Below are positions 38,516 to 51,800 of a stretch of 64,000 nucleotides of DNA, piece by piece. The notes under the pieces were generated by a model. That model made no database searches and had not been told where the DNA came from. It was given only the letters and a program-made list of their open reading frames with translations. The position numbers and the translations under genes were made by a program. The DNA comes from Manis javanica. Its lineage: Eukaryota; Chordata; Mammalia; Pholidota; Manidae. The first letter of the stretch is position 1. Every line of letters starts with the position of its first letter. The DNA lies in the NCBI RefSeq assembly GCF_040802235.1, contig NC_133158.1, positions 155,818,401 to 155,882,400 on the forward strand. Direction: 5' to 3'.

Positions 38516-40727
38516 ATATATCCTTTATCTTTGTCCCTTATCAATCCCTTTTTTACTAAATCTAACTTTGATAAGATAAATATCAGCATCAGCCTTTTGA
38601 AATTCATTATAATATTTCTGAAAAGAATACCATGGATGATATATTTATTACTTATAAATATTATTTATATAAATATGTATTTATATATATTTATATATAA
38701 TATACAAATACTATATATAAATGTGTTATTACTTATAACTGTGTGTTCTCTTAATGAGGAAATCCAGGATATTTCTTTTTAGTTAGTTCTAATATAGTTG
38801 GATTTCTTATAAGAAACTGATTAATTTTTAACTTACAGACATTGGATTCTTAACTGCTAGCTGTCATAAACTTAGAGCCACATTTCTGGCAATCTATAGA
38901 AATTGCTGGTTTGTATTTTTTTTTAATTATTAGCCTCAATCATGCCTCATTTTATCTTCCTGCTACTGAATTCCCTTTTAAAAAATATTTATTGCCAATC
39001 TATATTATTTAGTTCTCTGTTGTCTAAGATAAGTAGTGAATACAGGAATAATAACAATATCGTAGTTAAGGAAGAAAATGATTGGAATATAGCTTGTGCC
39101 AAATTGAGTTTAAGTTGTCAGCTTTGGACAAACAAGTGGAGATATCCCCTAGATATTAGGATCCCCAACCTGAAGCTTCTTCAGTGATGAGGTTGGGACT
39201 AAAGTTATTTAGTAGGCGTTAGCATGATGTAGACTGTATTACAATCAATAATGTGTGGAATGTCTTAGGGAAGGTTGCTCAGAAGAAGATAATGTTCACA
39301 TGCAGGTGACTTACTGAGAAAGTGCTTTTGGTAAAATCAGTATGGGAACAGGAGAAGCAGAACAGGAAAAGGGAAGACATTAAGTGAGAGTGCAGTTTTC
39401 GGCAAAGTTATGAAACTTGTCCCATGGGGAGCCTTGAAGCTTACACAATACCTCAATATTTGTCTTACCTACAGACAAGGGAGCCAGATAGTCTTACTTC
39501 TACATCAGTCTAAGCTCTGGGCTGTCCCAAGGGTGCATATACTATCAGGTACTTTTGGATCTCTGCTCAAGAGCCCCAGATGCTTCCAATAGCCTTACAG
39601 AAGTACTTTGAAGAAGGCTGTAAATGGCAATTAGAAGCAAAGCCTAGAGAAGCAAGGATGAGTACACAGAACCTGTAAGAAGGAGCAAGGGGAGTGTGGA
39701 CAATGCATGAACCGTACCTGCCACTGGGAGTTTTGAGATCATCCAAGGTAAGTAGAATAAGCAGTGGGTCAAGTTCAGAACACTGAGCCAAAGAATGAGA
39801 CCAAAAGAGCAGGACAAGACCTGGAAGGGCCAAAGGAGTAGAGGAGGAGAGAGAGAACTCAGATCTAACTTGGTGAATGCCAATAAACTGAGGACATAGG
39901 CGTGTTCATTACATGTGGGATGATCTTCAGCTAGGGGAGTTTCAGAGTGATGATAGGAGCCAGATTTGCAGTAAGTTTCAAAGGAAGTGAAAAGTAAGAA
40001 ATTGGCACCAATTATTGACTGTTCTCTCTGAGGGATGCTCATGATCTGAAGGGAAATAGAAGATCATAACTGAGGTGTTGAGATGGGGGAAACAGAAGGC
40101 ACGATTGGGAGAGACTCCAGTATGTTTGTAAGCTGAATGGAATTCCAGAGTTAATAGTTTTGTGAAGGTTCAATAAAAATGATTGAAATAATAATGTTTA
40201 TATATTGTCAACACTTCCTCCTGCGTCACCCACTCTTCAGCCACCTCCAATCTGATTTACAGCATCCTTACTCTTTTAACATACTTCTTTCTTATGGCAT
40301 CACCAGTAAAGTGGTTCTTCTAATCTACAAGCACTTTAAGTGTGAATCTCTAAGCTCTTTAAGTACAAATCTCATGTGTCATTTCCTATTCTGCATAGGG
40401 TTTGTATCTATCTCTTCTAAACTGAAAGCTGCCTTGCAGAAAAATATAATCTTTTATGGTTACCCACTATAGTGATTCAACAGACTATGCATTGTTCAAA
40501 AAGTCTGTTATATATATTGATTTGAATTACATTAATGTTAACTATAGGAAAAAGAGATGCTGTGTTTAGATATTTCCTTAATAACAAAGACATGTACTGG
40601 AGAACTACACCAAATCTTCTTCTAGGTCTAATGTTCACCCTAGTCAGTCTGGGGGATAGTATTATTCATTCTGCACCAAGACAGTCAGGTATTTGGGGAC
40701 TCATTGTGTATTTGGCTTCTTATAGCC
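38516..40727. other. No recognised gene or repeat
   Basis: TA-rich low-complexity sequence at about 38635-38730. The 39200-40170 part has a different, less AT-rich texture and may be an old unclassified repeat. The 132-codon minus frame (39644-40042) has no recognised domain. Confidence 0.35.
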
Positions 40728-41203
40728 TTTGCTTTTGTTTCCTATTGCTGCTGCAAAAAATTATCACCAATTTAGTGGTGTAAATCAACACAAACTTACT
40801 ATCATACACTTCTGTATTTCAGAAGCCAAAATCAGTCTCACTGGGCTAAAATGAAAGGTGTTTCTTCTGGAGACTCAAGGGAGACTCTTCTGGAGACTCC
40901 TTGCCATTTCCACTTTCTGCAGGCTATGCACATTCCTTGACTCTTGTCCTGTACCACATCACCATCTCTTCCTCCGCCTCCTTCCTTCCATGGCCTTGTC
41001 TCTGATTATGACATGCTTGACTCTTATAAGGACTCTTGTGAGTACATTGGACCACCAAGGTATTCCAGGATAATCTCCCCATTTTAAGATCCTTTATCTT
41101 AATCAAATCTGCAAAGGTCTTTTTGCCAGACAAGGTGACATAATCACAGGTTCCAGGATTAGGATGTGGGCATTTTTAAGGGCCATTGTTCAGCTTACCA
41201 CAG
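40728..41203 (-). repeat. MLT1-type MaLR LTR
   Basis: In reverse orientation: tgtttcctattgctgctgc, ttagtggtgtaaatcaacac, aatcagtctcactgggctaa, tctggagactccttgcc, ggataatctccccatttt, aatcaaatctgcaaagg, cacaggttccaggattagg and cagcttaccaca. The order and both ends match MLT1. A short duplication ('tctggagactc' twice, about 40866 and 40888) is internal. Confidence 0.75.
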
Positions 41204-43499
41204 TATCCAAATTTATTTTGTTTTTGTTAGTTTGTGGGTTTTTCCCTACTAAGAATTAGACATGGAAATCCTGAAATCATTAATTTACTGAAATCTGTAT
41301 CAGCAAGTAAGGATTATACCAACTTTATCAATGAAATAAAGTTATATAAAGCAATGCTAACTTAACTATAATAAAGATTACAAAAATGGAAGTGAAAGCT
41401 ATTTGAGTGATATGTGAAATTCAAGCATTCTTGATTCCTTGGATTGCCTAAGACGGTACATGATTTTTCTTTGTCACCACATATGTTTTAAGTACCTACC
41501 TATATTTTCTCTTTATATATTATCATCATTTCATAATGTTAAATATGCTTGTTCACACTCTGCAAGAACTGAGATTTAAGAAGTCTTAGGTTGTTAGACT
41601 GGAAAGGGAATAAAGGTTACAATCCTCTCTCTATGACCTTTTTAAATTTATAAGTCCAAATGGACTGAACAACACTGAATAATTAATTCATGCTGTGTTT
41701 AAGCCCCTATGCTTGCATGTTTTACACCCTAATTATTATGAATTCCTTCCTTGTGCAAATCTTTGATTCCCCAACCTAAATCAGGTTAATACAGACTCAT
41801 ATGCTCCAATTATGGTGATATCTTTCTCTTAACCTTGGCAGAAGGAGCATTATAGTAGGTCAAAAAGTATCTTTGAGTTTCATTGAGAAATTAACCCATA
41901 AGGGAATTGTGCTCATGGTTGTAGTGTTAATTAGTTTCACCATGAACATATTTTGTGGCTTATTTAACATTGAGATGCTCTCTGCATTTAAATAAAAATA
42001 TATGCCCTAATATGCTAAAACCAATCACATGTGATTTTTATTAAATGATTTTTTTCCTTGTGAATCAAGTAATTAGCACATTGCACATTTGGACTAATTA
42101 AGAAAAAATAACTGTTACCACACCCCAGTGAGTCATGCTGGTGGTGTTTTCCCAGTTCTAAAGGTAGGAAAACTGGGGAGTAACACTAGTTTTTTCACTA
42201 GATGCTGAACAGAGGAGGAAGAGACAAGCTCCTAGAGTTGAAATTTGAGATAACTAACCCTTGAAAATATTCTGTTCAAAATTCATGGGCTACAATGAAA
42301 AGGAAAGGGCAGGTGATTTGAATTAAGACAAACTGAAACAAAGAGTTTGGTAAATACATGCTCTGTATATATTGTACATTTATGCATAAATACAATTACC
42401 GAGATAGAACACTATGCTGTGTGTCCTGTGGAAAAGTTCAATCTTATGTATATATGATCATTGTACCCATTAGTCTGATCCCATATTAGAAGAAAATTAG
42501 AAATGCCTTACAGTTATATAATGAAAATAAAATTTTCTACGCACTGGGATTAGTATGTACATGCTTTCTTCTACCTCAACAAAAAGTTAACTTTAAAATA
42601 AGATTTCAGGATAAGGAAAATAGATTTTTCAGACAAACATCAAAACCTTCACTGAATGTTTAAAACTCTCTTTTTAGAGCATTTGTCCAAACTATTCATA
42701 ATGTAGTCGTCTTGAAAGTTCAGAGTAGTTTCTTTTCTTGATTCTAGTACATAAAAAGGAGATTTGAATAGAAAATGTACAACTGACCTTCTAGAAAGGT
42801 CTCATAAAATTTGAGCACAAGGAATAGTAATGACCACGTTTCTTAAGTCCTATTTTGTTTTACTCTGTATCTCTCCCTAAAGGAACATCCTGATCAAATT
42901 ATTAATTTTCAGTAGATTTAGATAACTATTTTAAAATGATACTCTCACTAGTTCTGGATATGGGATAAAAATCACTCCATTTTACCTTTAATGATAAATA
43001 ATTTTTTTTATTTCACAAAGATATCAAGGATTGTCATAAAATTTGATTGTAATGATTTTAATGAGTAATTTAATGAGTACTATGGTTTTAGGACAACTAA
43101 CTACTTATAGAACAAAATTATGCACCATATTATAAATTGAAGCTAGTTAAGGCCTTTTGGAAAAAGTACTGGACTAAGATTTTATTTCCAGAGTGCCACC
43201 AATTCAAATATTTTGACCAAAAGATGTCAATTAAAAAAATGCTTTAGAAAAAAAGAACACGAAACATTTCTTGGACATCTCATGTATGGAACGAAAGTAT
43301 TTTAGTGTTCTTAAGTTAATGTGCTATTAATACCTTTCAAATTCAGAATCATATAAAATAACAGCAAAACTAACCCAAAATGTAAAGTGGAAAATGATAA
43401 ATAATAAACATAATAATCACCTTGAATCATAATGCTCAGATTAATGACAATATTTTGACAGACTTCTTCAATACATTTTATACTAGATATCTAGATACT
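41204..43499. other. No recognised gene or repeat
   Basis: AT-rich and repeat-poor; nothing supported. Confidence 0.4.
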
Positions 43500-45110
43500 G
43501 TTTAAACAGATTCACAAGAACTGTATATTTATGGTATATTAATATCATAAATATAAAAATATAATACATATTTACATATAATATGTATGATGTATAATGT
43601 AAATGTCATTTCTAATTTCTACATATTGCTACTTTCTTTATAGTTTCCATTTCTAGGTTATATATGATGTTATATTGAATAACCTTGTGAACATAGGAAC
43701 TGGTATTTTGTGATTATCTTTTTTTGAGTGCATTGTCAGCAGTAAGATTGCTGAGTTAACGGAAATAAACTATTTATGTTCTGATACACATTGACACATT
43801 ACCTTCCAGAGACATTATACAAATTAACATCCCCATTACTGGTATATAAGAATGTATAATCCTCTCACTGAGTATTATGGAACATTTTACTCTTTGCCTG
43901 TAAGAGACGTAAAATGACATTTCATCATTGTTTTAATTCTCACATATTTGGTTACTAGTAAGCTTGAAGATCTTTTCATATGCTTTTCTTTCTATTTTTC
44001 CTTATGTAAATTGTTTATTCAATCCTTAACATTTTTCTATTGCTATGATCTCTTTTTTGTATTTGTTTGTAAAGTGATTTACATTGTTATACTTACAAAC
44101 TTTTACCTGTACTATTTAAAAATAATTTTCCTAACTTTCCTTTTTGTCAACTACATTTAAATATTAAATATTTCTTGATTGTTTTTATTTAGAAATTTTG
44201 ACTTTTATGTGGTCCAAATTGACAGCTATTTATATTTTATGATTTGAGGAACATAATTAGAAATAGAAATTACACTCTGATGGTATAAGAATACTTAACC
44301 ATGCTTTCATTTTCTACTTGGTCTATTATTCTTTTACTATTAAAATTATTAAAATTTGATATAGCCATTCTATGTTTTGGTGGAAAAAGATAAGTATAAC
44401 TTTTCTTTGGTTTCTTATGAAAGGTAAGCCAATTGTTTCAGTAACATAATAAATATTTCATATTTTCTCCATTGATTTTAAGTCTCATCTTTATCATATC
44501 CAAAATTCTAATCTAAACCTTACCATATTTCTTAACTCTCTACTTTGTCCATTGACTTGTCTGATTCCTTCCACATACTGTTAAATAAATGTAAATTTGT
44601 CCTCTTATTTAATTTCGTTTGCTGGCATTTCTAAAGCAATGTTCAATGACACTGGCAATAATGCATACTTTTGTCTGGTTCCTCAATTTATTATTGACTT
44701 TAATGCTTAACCATTAATCACAATGCTGATATTAGACTGTATATGTTTATACATATGAAAACAAAAATATTTATAAATTGTTTTATACTTTTCAAGAGAT
44801 TTTTTAAACTGAAACATGGATATTATTTATGAAATGTTATTTCAGCATCTACCTAGGTGATCATAATTTTTTCTTTGGATCTCTTAATGCCTTGAATAAT
44901 GTGAACACATTTCCTTTTAAAATATTTGGCATGAACTCCATTTATTCATATATATTTTATTTATTCTTATATTTTACTTCTAAATTATATTTTTCAAGAT
45001 TTATTATTTTACATCAATATTCAGAAATAATAATGGTCTTTCCTTTCCTTTGCACATGTTATCTTAATGTCATTCAGCGTTATTCTGGTTTCTTAGAAAT
45101 AATCTGAAAG
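43500..45110 (-). mobile_element. Ancient L1 3' region
   Basis: In reverse orientation, gcattgtcagcagtaagattg, acattaccttccagagac, attaacatccccattactgg, ttgaagatcttttcatatgc and gtccaaattgacagc are diverged L1M 3' phrases. The remainder is AT-rich and fades without a clear boundary. Confidence 0.5.
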
Positions 45111-45459
45111 CATTCCTCCTTGGGTTATGGTTCAATCAGCTTAAATAACAACACACATATATTTTCCCTAATGATGCAAAAAAATAATGTGTGAAATTGT
45201 GTAGATATGACTGTTTTTGGAGGATGGGCAATGATAGTCTTTGCTATATTTCTTTAGTTTATCTTTGGCTATTTATTTGCTTAAGATTTTGTATTTTCTT
45301 GACATAACATTACGTGAAGAAAAATTCCTAAATTTCAGATTTCATCTATTTCATCCTAAAATTCATTCATTTAATTCATGTTTGCAAATGCATATATTTT
45401 AGAGTTGTAAAAGATATTCCCAAGTGATACTTTTTAGTCAGCTTGCATATGAGTCTATG

Positions 45460-45640
45460 AGGTAGATTTTTTCAGATTTTTTTTTTTTGCTTTAAAGATA
45501 GGGAAAATGAAACACAGATTATGAAATTGCATTCACTTACACAGTAGTACAGGATAGAGCCAGGCTTCAAACCCATGGATTCAAACAAAGTAGCTGAGGG
45601 CCAACTTACTAACCACTGGATTATACTACCTTTTCATTAG
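45460..45640 (-). repeat. MIR SINE fragment
   Basis: atgaggtagattttttc, aaagatagggaaaatgaaac, gatagagccaggcttcaaac and ttactaaccactggattatac are MIR core phrases in reverse. Confidence 0.6.
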
Positions 45641-46849
45641 CAAAGTATTTCACCAGCAAAGTCACTATTTACCCAGTCTATTGAGAAAGTTCCCCAGAAG
45701 TAGGTCTTTTAAATTTTTAGATGAATATAATTATGGTATCTGAATTATTCTTTTATGTAATTTTTCATCAGAACTGTGTGGAAGTTTGACTGTCTTCTCC
45801 CTGCTCAGCCCAACTCCTCCTTTTTTCTATTAGCACCTTAATTAATTCTTTCCGTAGTCTTCATAGAGGAAGTGCCTCACCTCCTATATGGAAAAATATG
45901 CCAGATACTCCCACCCTCTAGAGTAGGGAAGTATATACTGTTATGAATGATCTCTATAGTGTACCTAATTTCTTACACATGTTTTGGTCTTCCCTGGGTA
46001 TAATAAATTGTCCTGTTTTTTCCATTTGCTGAGTTTTCTGTGAATGGGTGATTAATTTACCAAAAACTTTTCTCTGATGTGAAATCTCCTCTACATATAT
46101 TTAATTACATCAGGTATTATATAACTGTCATATTTTCTTTGAATCCTGGAGCCCTCAGTCCCCCTGACCCAATCTGGACCGATTGCCCTCCGTGATGCAT
46201 GGCTGTCATCAGACACACCCTATACCATTCTCCTGATGCTTCCCTTTAGTGTTGTCCTGGATTAAAGATTCTGCTTCCTGTATTCTCTGTCTTTCCTTCT
46301 GGATGATTTCCTCCATGATATTAACAAGAAAGGGAAGCTGGAAGGCAAATATTTGGAGACCTTGACTATCTCAAAGTCTTTTCAGTGTCATTATCTAGCA
46401 CTTGCTTGAAAGTCTGAGAATGTATAAAATTCTAGAAATCACATTCCTCAGAATTCTGAGGACTTTGAATGATGCTGTTCAGGAGTCTTATGCCAATTTA
46501 ATTCCCATTTACATGAGATCTGATTTTTCTTGCTTAAAGTTTTTTAGGTCTTGTTTTGTTCCCAGGGCTCTAACATTTAATGATGCTTTGCCTTGGTGGG
46601 GAGCTTTTAAACTTCATTTTGATGTGCTACTTTTAGGTCCTACCAACATTAAAACTCCTGTTCTTTAGCTATGGGAAGGTAACCCACCCACACAAAGGAC
46701 AGTCCCACTTCTCCATTAGAAGTTCTCAGAATCACCTCAAACTTGCCTGAACCAATCTAAAAGCATGTGCTTCCCCAACCTACCAAGTTTTGTTCTCTTA
46801 TTTGGTCCATACCTCAGAGCTATGCAATTTATCTCTCTAGTCGGGTAAG
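45641..46849. other. No recognised gene or repeat
   Basis: Moderately higher GC than its surroundings. The 88-codon + frame at 46402-46668 has no recognised domain. Confidence 0.35.
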
Positions 46850-47140
46850 AGAAAAAACCTAGAAGCCATCCTTCACAATGCTCTTGCCTCCATATCCAGT
46901 AAATTATTAAGTTTTTTTACTTTTTACCCTCTTAATTATTATTGAGATGTATCCCCCCACCTCTATCTCCATAGTCAGCACTCTCATCTTCCTAATCTTA
47001 CCTCTTATCTCACTCTTACCTTGTTCTCAGTGTATCTTCTTTCACCCCATCTCCCTCTGCAGGCTGTACTGTAACCAGAGTAACTTTTCAAAATGAGACA
47101 GTGTGTCTCCGGAGTGAGAAACTGAATAAATAACATGCTT
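46850..47140 (+). repeat. Possible L2 fragment
   Basis: cctagaagccatccttcac, ccatatccagtaaattatt and gtaaccagagtaacttttc resemble L2 ORF2-region phrases. Tentative. Confidence 0.4.
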
Positions 47141-47279
47141 TAATTCATAACATGCTATCATGAGTGATCTGTGTAAAGCCTCACTATTTTTATAATGTTA
47201 TTTTCCCCTTCATCTTTGGGTTCTTCCATTTCTGCCTTTAATGTGTTTGATAAATATTTTTAATCATTCTGACACATAA

Positions 47280-48070
47280 AATATTGTTTTTTATATATAG
47301 AAATGTTAGAAATTATATGCTGTAGACCTCATTCTCTTACTTTTCCTATCAACACTACATTGTAAAGATCTATCCAGTTTCCAACTGTTGCAGAGCATTT
47401 CAAAGTGTATACCTTTTCTTTCCTTATGAGTTCCTCTGGTGATGGAAACCTGCACTGCCCCCAGTTTCTCAGTACTATAGACAACACTGCAGTGAACATC
47501 CCTGAGCATCTTACTTCATAGGGAGATGCCGTAATTCTGGGATTTTTCCTCCATGTGGTGCTGTGAGGTTATGGAGCACTGGTACTTTTAACTTCAGTAA
47601 CTAGGCATGGCCATATTGCTTTTTGAACAGCTACAGCACTCAGCAGCATGCCACACACACCCCTGCTTCTCTACATCCTTGCAAACTTGGTGTTGTACTT
47701 TATAATTTTTGCCAACTTGAGGTTTTTACTTTATTTCCATTCTTTTTACTAATTTGAGCGTATCTTCATATACTTTTTACCTATACAGATTCCTTTTCTG
47801 TGAATCACCCATTCATATGTTTTGCTCATTTCTGTATTAAGTATTGATGTTTTTCTTGAAGGAGTTCCTTTTATAATCTACATATGGTCTCTCATTGATT
47901 GTAGAAATTGCATCTTCTCCAATGAGTCATTCATTTGTCAACTTTTCTGAATAATACTTTGCTTAACAGAAATCTTTAATTTTGGTAGAATCAAAACCAT
48001 CACATTTGCCTTTGGTTTGTAATTTCTGATGTTGTTAAAGAGATCTATATTCACACTTAAAGCACATTAC
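47280..48070 (-). mobile_element. Ancient L1 3' region
   Basis: In reverse orientation, acactgcagtgaacatccc, tctctacatccttgcaaac, tttgctcatttctgtattaag, gtctctcattgattgtag and tttaattttggtagaatc are typical L1M 3' phrases. No open coding frame. Confidence 0.65.
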
Positions 48071-48159
48071 TACATTTTGCTCCATTAAATTATGAATGGT
48101 ACCATTGACACCCACAAGCTACCTTTGTACATCAGGCATACAAGAGCCAGTTTCTTTAA

Positions 48160-48395
48160 TACCACCCATTAAACCAGGAATCAGCAAAGGTTTTTTACAA
48201 AGTACCTGAAAGTAAATATTTTAGAATTTTGAGGCAAATGGTTTTTGTCACTACTACTCTGATGTGGTAGCCCTAAAACAGCCATAAATAATATACAAAT
48301 GAAAGGGAGTGACTGTGCTCCAATAAAACATTGTTTGCAAATCAAGAGAAAGGCTATGGACCTGGTTGGCATGCAGACCGAATTTTAAACACTAT
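48160..48395 (+). repeat. hAT-Charlie nonautonomous fossil
   Basis: aatcagcaaaggttttttac, aaagtaaatattttagaattt, agccataaataatatac, tgtgctccaataaaacattg, ttgcaaatcaag and gacctggttggcatgca follow a widespread mammalian hAT-Charlie fossil in order. I do not assign the subfamily. Confidence 0.6.
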
Positions 48396-48689
48396 TCTCT
48401 TTACCCATTTCATTTGTGATGCCAAACATATTTATAAAAGCAAGTTCCCATATACATGTGGATTTTTATTCTCCCATTATGAGCTTTTTGTACATAACTG
48501 TTCCATGCCCTCTTTGTCTTTTCCATATTCACTTCTACCTACTTCATTGGGATTAAACATTGTTTCCTCAGGAGGTCTTCCTGTTTAGTATAAACCTTTT
48601 CTTATACATCCACATGGAACCATGTTTCTTGACGTTGACTAATTTAGCCCGGTATATAGTTACACAGTTGTCTGTGTGGTAATTTGGTG

Positions 48690-48830
48690 TCCTTCTCTAC
48701 AATGAAGTTGTTAATTCCCTTAGAGCAGGTGCCATCATTGTTTTAATTTCTGTGTCCATTATAGTGCTTGCCCAAAAATGCTCACTCAATAGATGCTTGC
48801 TGAAAGAATGAGTGAATCCTGTGTCAAAAA
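48690..48830 (+). repeat. L2 3' tail
   Basis: ttagagcaggtgccatc, ttaatttctgtgtcc and aatagatgcttgctgaaag, with gaatgagtgaat at the end, form the usual L2 terminal region. Confidence 0.6.
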
Positions 48831-51800
48831 GAATTGTGAGAAAATGGGGTCAATTTTATGACTAATCCAAGTCTCAAGTAATTCCTACGACATATTTGAG
48901 GTTAGTTTGGGTCTTCACATACAGCTGATAATCTTATTCTCTCCCTTTAACAATTTTGATTCCCTGGTTTCATCATTCCTGTTACAATTTGATCCCCTTT
49001 ATATCTGTATTAAAAAAGAGCTAGGTCTAATTTTAAAAACTCAAATAGATGATTCAGAATTATACCAACATAGATTTATTCAGGAAAAAAGAAATGTCAT
49101 ATGGGGTGGGACATTTGACAAAAACATCATTCATAATAATGATGTTGGAGAATCTGAAGTTTTAAAGCAAGCCTGTTCAAGGAGAAGTGAATTGTTTTAC
49201 ATTTTAAAACATTGAGAAGGACTATTCAGAGACAAAATTTGAATAATTCTTAAACTCTTTGCCTTCAGGTACCACTGACCTGATAACCTAATCTTATCAG
49301 TAAAAATATGCTGTCAGTAGCTCATACTGATAGATAGGGTGTAGAATATGAGTTGAAGTGGCCTTTTTTTCCAAACTAAGATTTAAAAGAAGGCCAGAGT
49401 CAATATCACATCCAATAATATCAGATGCTTTCAGGATTAGCAACTTTTTCATGAAAACTCTAGCCGTGTTTTGTTTTCTGTATTTTCCATTAATCAGTTA
49501 ATGGGATGCCAAATCATACTGCTGTTGCCTCCATTATTCTGTTAAAGCTTTTTTGCAATATAGAGCCTAGATGTTTTCTGCTTCTTTCTTACCTTTTTCC
49601 ATTATTACTTGTCGACTCCTCTTCATATCCTGAATGGACCCACCAGTAGCCTAATATGCCACCATATGTAAAGCAGAAGAGCAAAGAGTAAAAACTTGAA
49701 AGCTCTGCTGTCCTCTTCTCTTGTTTGGCTGCACTTCTTTTCATTGACTGTTGAAAAATAGAGCATGTTCATTGGCCACACTCATCAGCAGTACTATTGA
49801 AGCTTATATATGTTCCAGATACTTCATTCTCTTTCAGAAGGCACCCAATATCAAATGAAGCCCCCAAAGAATATGACCTAACAAATAGGAATGAATATCA
49901 CAAAATTTAAACTAACCTTCCCTAAAACATTGTGGTAGAACTGTTTTGTCAATTTTCAGTTTTAGCTGAGGTTTGGGAAGATTTAAAGTGATTTTTTAAA
50001 AAGCTGAATTAGTTAAGGGTATTAAAACAGATAATAGTAATAATGAGAAAGCAATGTACTTGGAGAAAAAAGAGGTACACTTTAAGAATTTCATGATGAT
50101 TCTAAAATGGCTATGATGTCAAAATATACAGGAAATTATAGCAGTAGAGAGAGCTGAATAGCAGAAAACAGCCAAACATGCTGTAAGATAGCACTACTTC
50201 TAAAAACAAAGAGAAACTGTTAATGAAAAGTTAATTTTTTTTCTTGTGTATAACAAATTGTTATTTGGCAACAAACTTGCAAAGTGTGTTATATCAATTA
50301 CTGGAGATAAAAAAGTGATTAAAACATGGACTCTGCCTTCAAGATGCTTCCCATCTAATGCTTAAGTTAATCGAGGGATAAAATACAGATACTTCAGTGA
50401 TAAGCTTTGTTAGGCAATTAAGTTAAAAATTCATGTTAATGATCATTTATAGGAACAGGATACACACATAGAAGGTAAGTTGGACTTAATCAGTTTAGCT
50501 AGTTACAGTAAAGCAATGAAAAAGGAAGAGGAAAAACCATTTCTGTTTATATTCTTACCAGTTAATTCTCTTAGCAAGATTTCATGACCACAGCACAAAA
50601 TTTCTGTTCCTTCAAAAATTAGAAAACTTCAGCTACAAGGACTCTTCACTATGGCAGAGGTCAGAGGACTTTATATTTGGAAATTGTTTTAAACAATTAT
50701 CAGGGTGCTTCATAAATCTAGTAGCCTATTTATTTACAATTAATATTTCTAAGTCAGCTTTCCCAGTATGTGGTTTTTTCACTATATCAGAGAGAAAGGG
50801 AAGAGAATCTTGTGTTTCATGTGCAATAAGAGCCTTGACAGTAAAAAAATTCTGTCTGAAAAATGGCAAAGCAGCAGTCTCATGGCTCCATGATTGCTCA
50901 TAGGTATTCATCACATGGTATTGAAGTGAAAGCCATTAAATTGAATAGCCTTTGGAGATAAGAGTCAGCAAAAAAACCATCCTGTCAAACTTGCCATTGA
51001 TTAACAACTAACTAACTAACCATAAGTTGAATATTTCAAATCTGTAGCATATCTTTATTCCTGCCACTCAGTGCCAAGAGATTAAATATCCAAATAGAGG
51101 GAAAAATGAACCATCAGCTTTCAAGGTCTTCTCATTTCCAGACTTGAATTTCCTATCAGTGAGTCTGTATCGTAAGTAGAGCACTGAAAGCAATAATAGA
51201 GAGAAATTAATTAAATGACTGTATTTCAATCACAAGACTTTTTTCTGACATTATGAACTAGAAGAGTGCAGATCGAGCAGTTTATAACTGACAGCCATGC
51301 CGTGAAATTGCAATGCAGCCTTGATAATTATCCTCTTCATTATTTTTTAATATATATCAAGATAAATATAGCATTTCTTTTCACTTTTAATGGCATGCAG
51401 TATACTAGGAAGAGGAGAAGAGGCATGTTTGTTTTATAGTGTTATAAATGGCGTGACAATGGAAAGGGTATGACATTAATGATGCACAAGCATCAATGCT
51501 GTGATCAACATCGATTATATATATCATTCTATACAAACCGTATGCACACAGTGAAAATAAAACAAGATGCATTTTCTTCACAAAGCTGTAACTGCTGACA
51601 ACTATCATTAAGAGCAAAAGTACAATGTAATTAGGAGTGGACAAAATGCTTTGCTTCTCATCTCAACTGTATCAATTGTCAAATTGTTGGGATTCAGACA
51701 AATGCAAAATGTAATTAATTTATTATTGTTTGAAAATAGAATTGGCAATTACAAAGCCACTGGAGTCCTGTATTAGTCCAGTTCCTAAATGTATTAGCTT

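Noticed and set aside
39644..40042. 132-codon minus-strand frame
   Set aside because: No recognisable domain; hydrophobic composition follows from the reverse of purine-rich DNA.
42125..42185. Small inverted repeat (cccagtt / aactggg)
   Set aside because: A 7-bp stem with no context; expected by chance.
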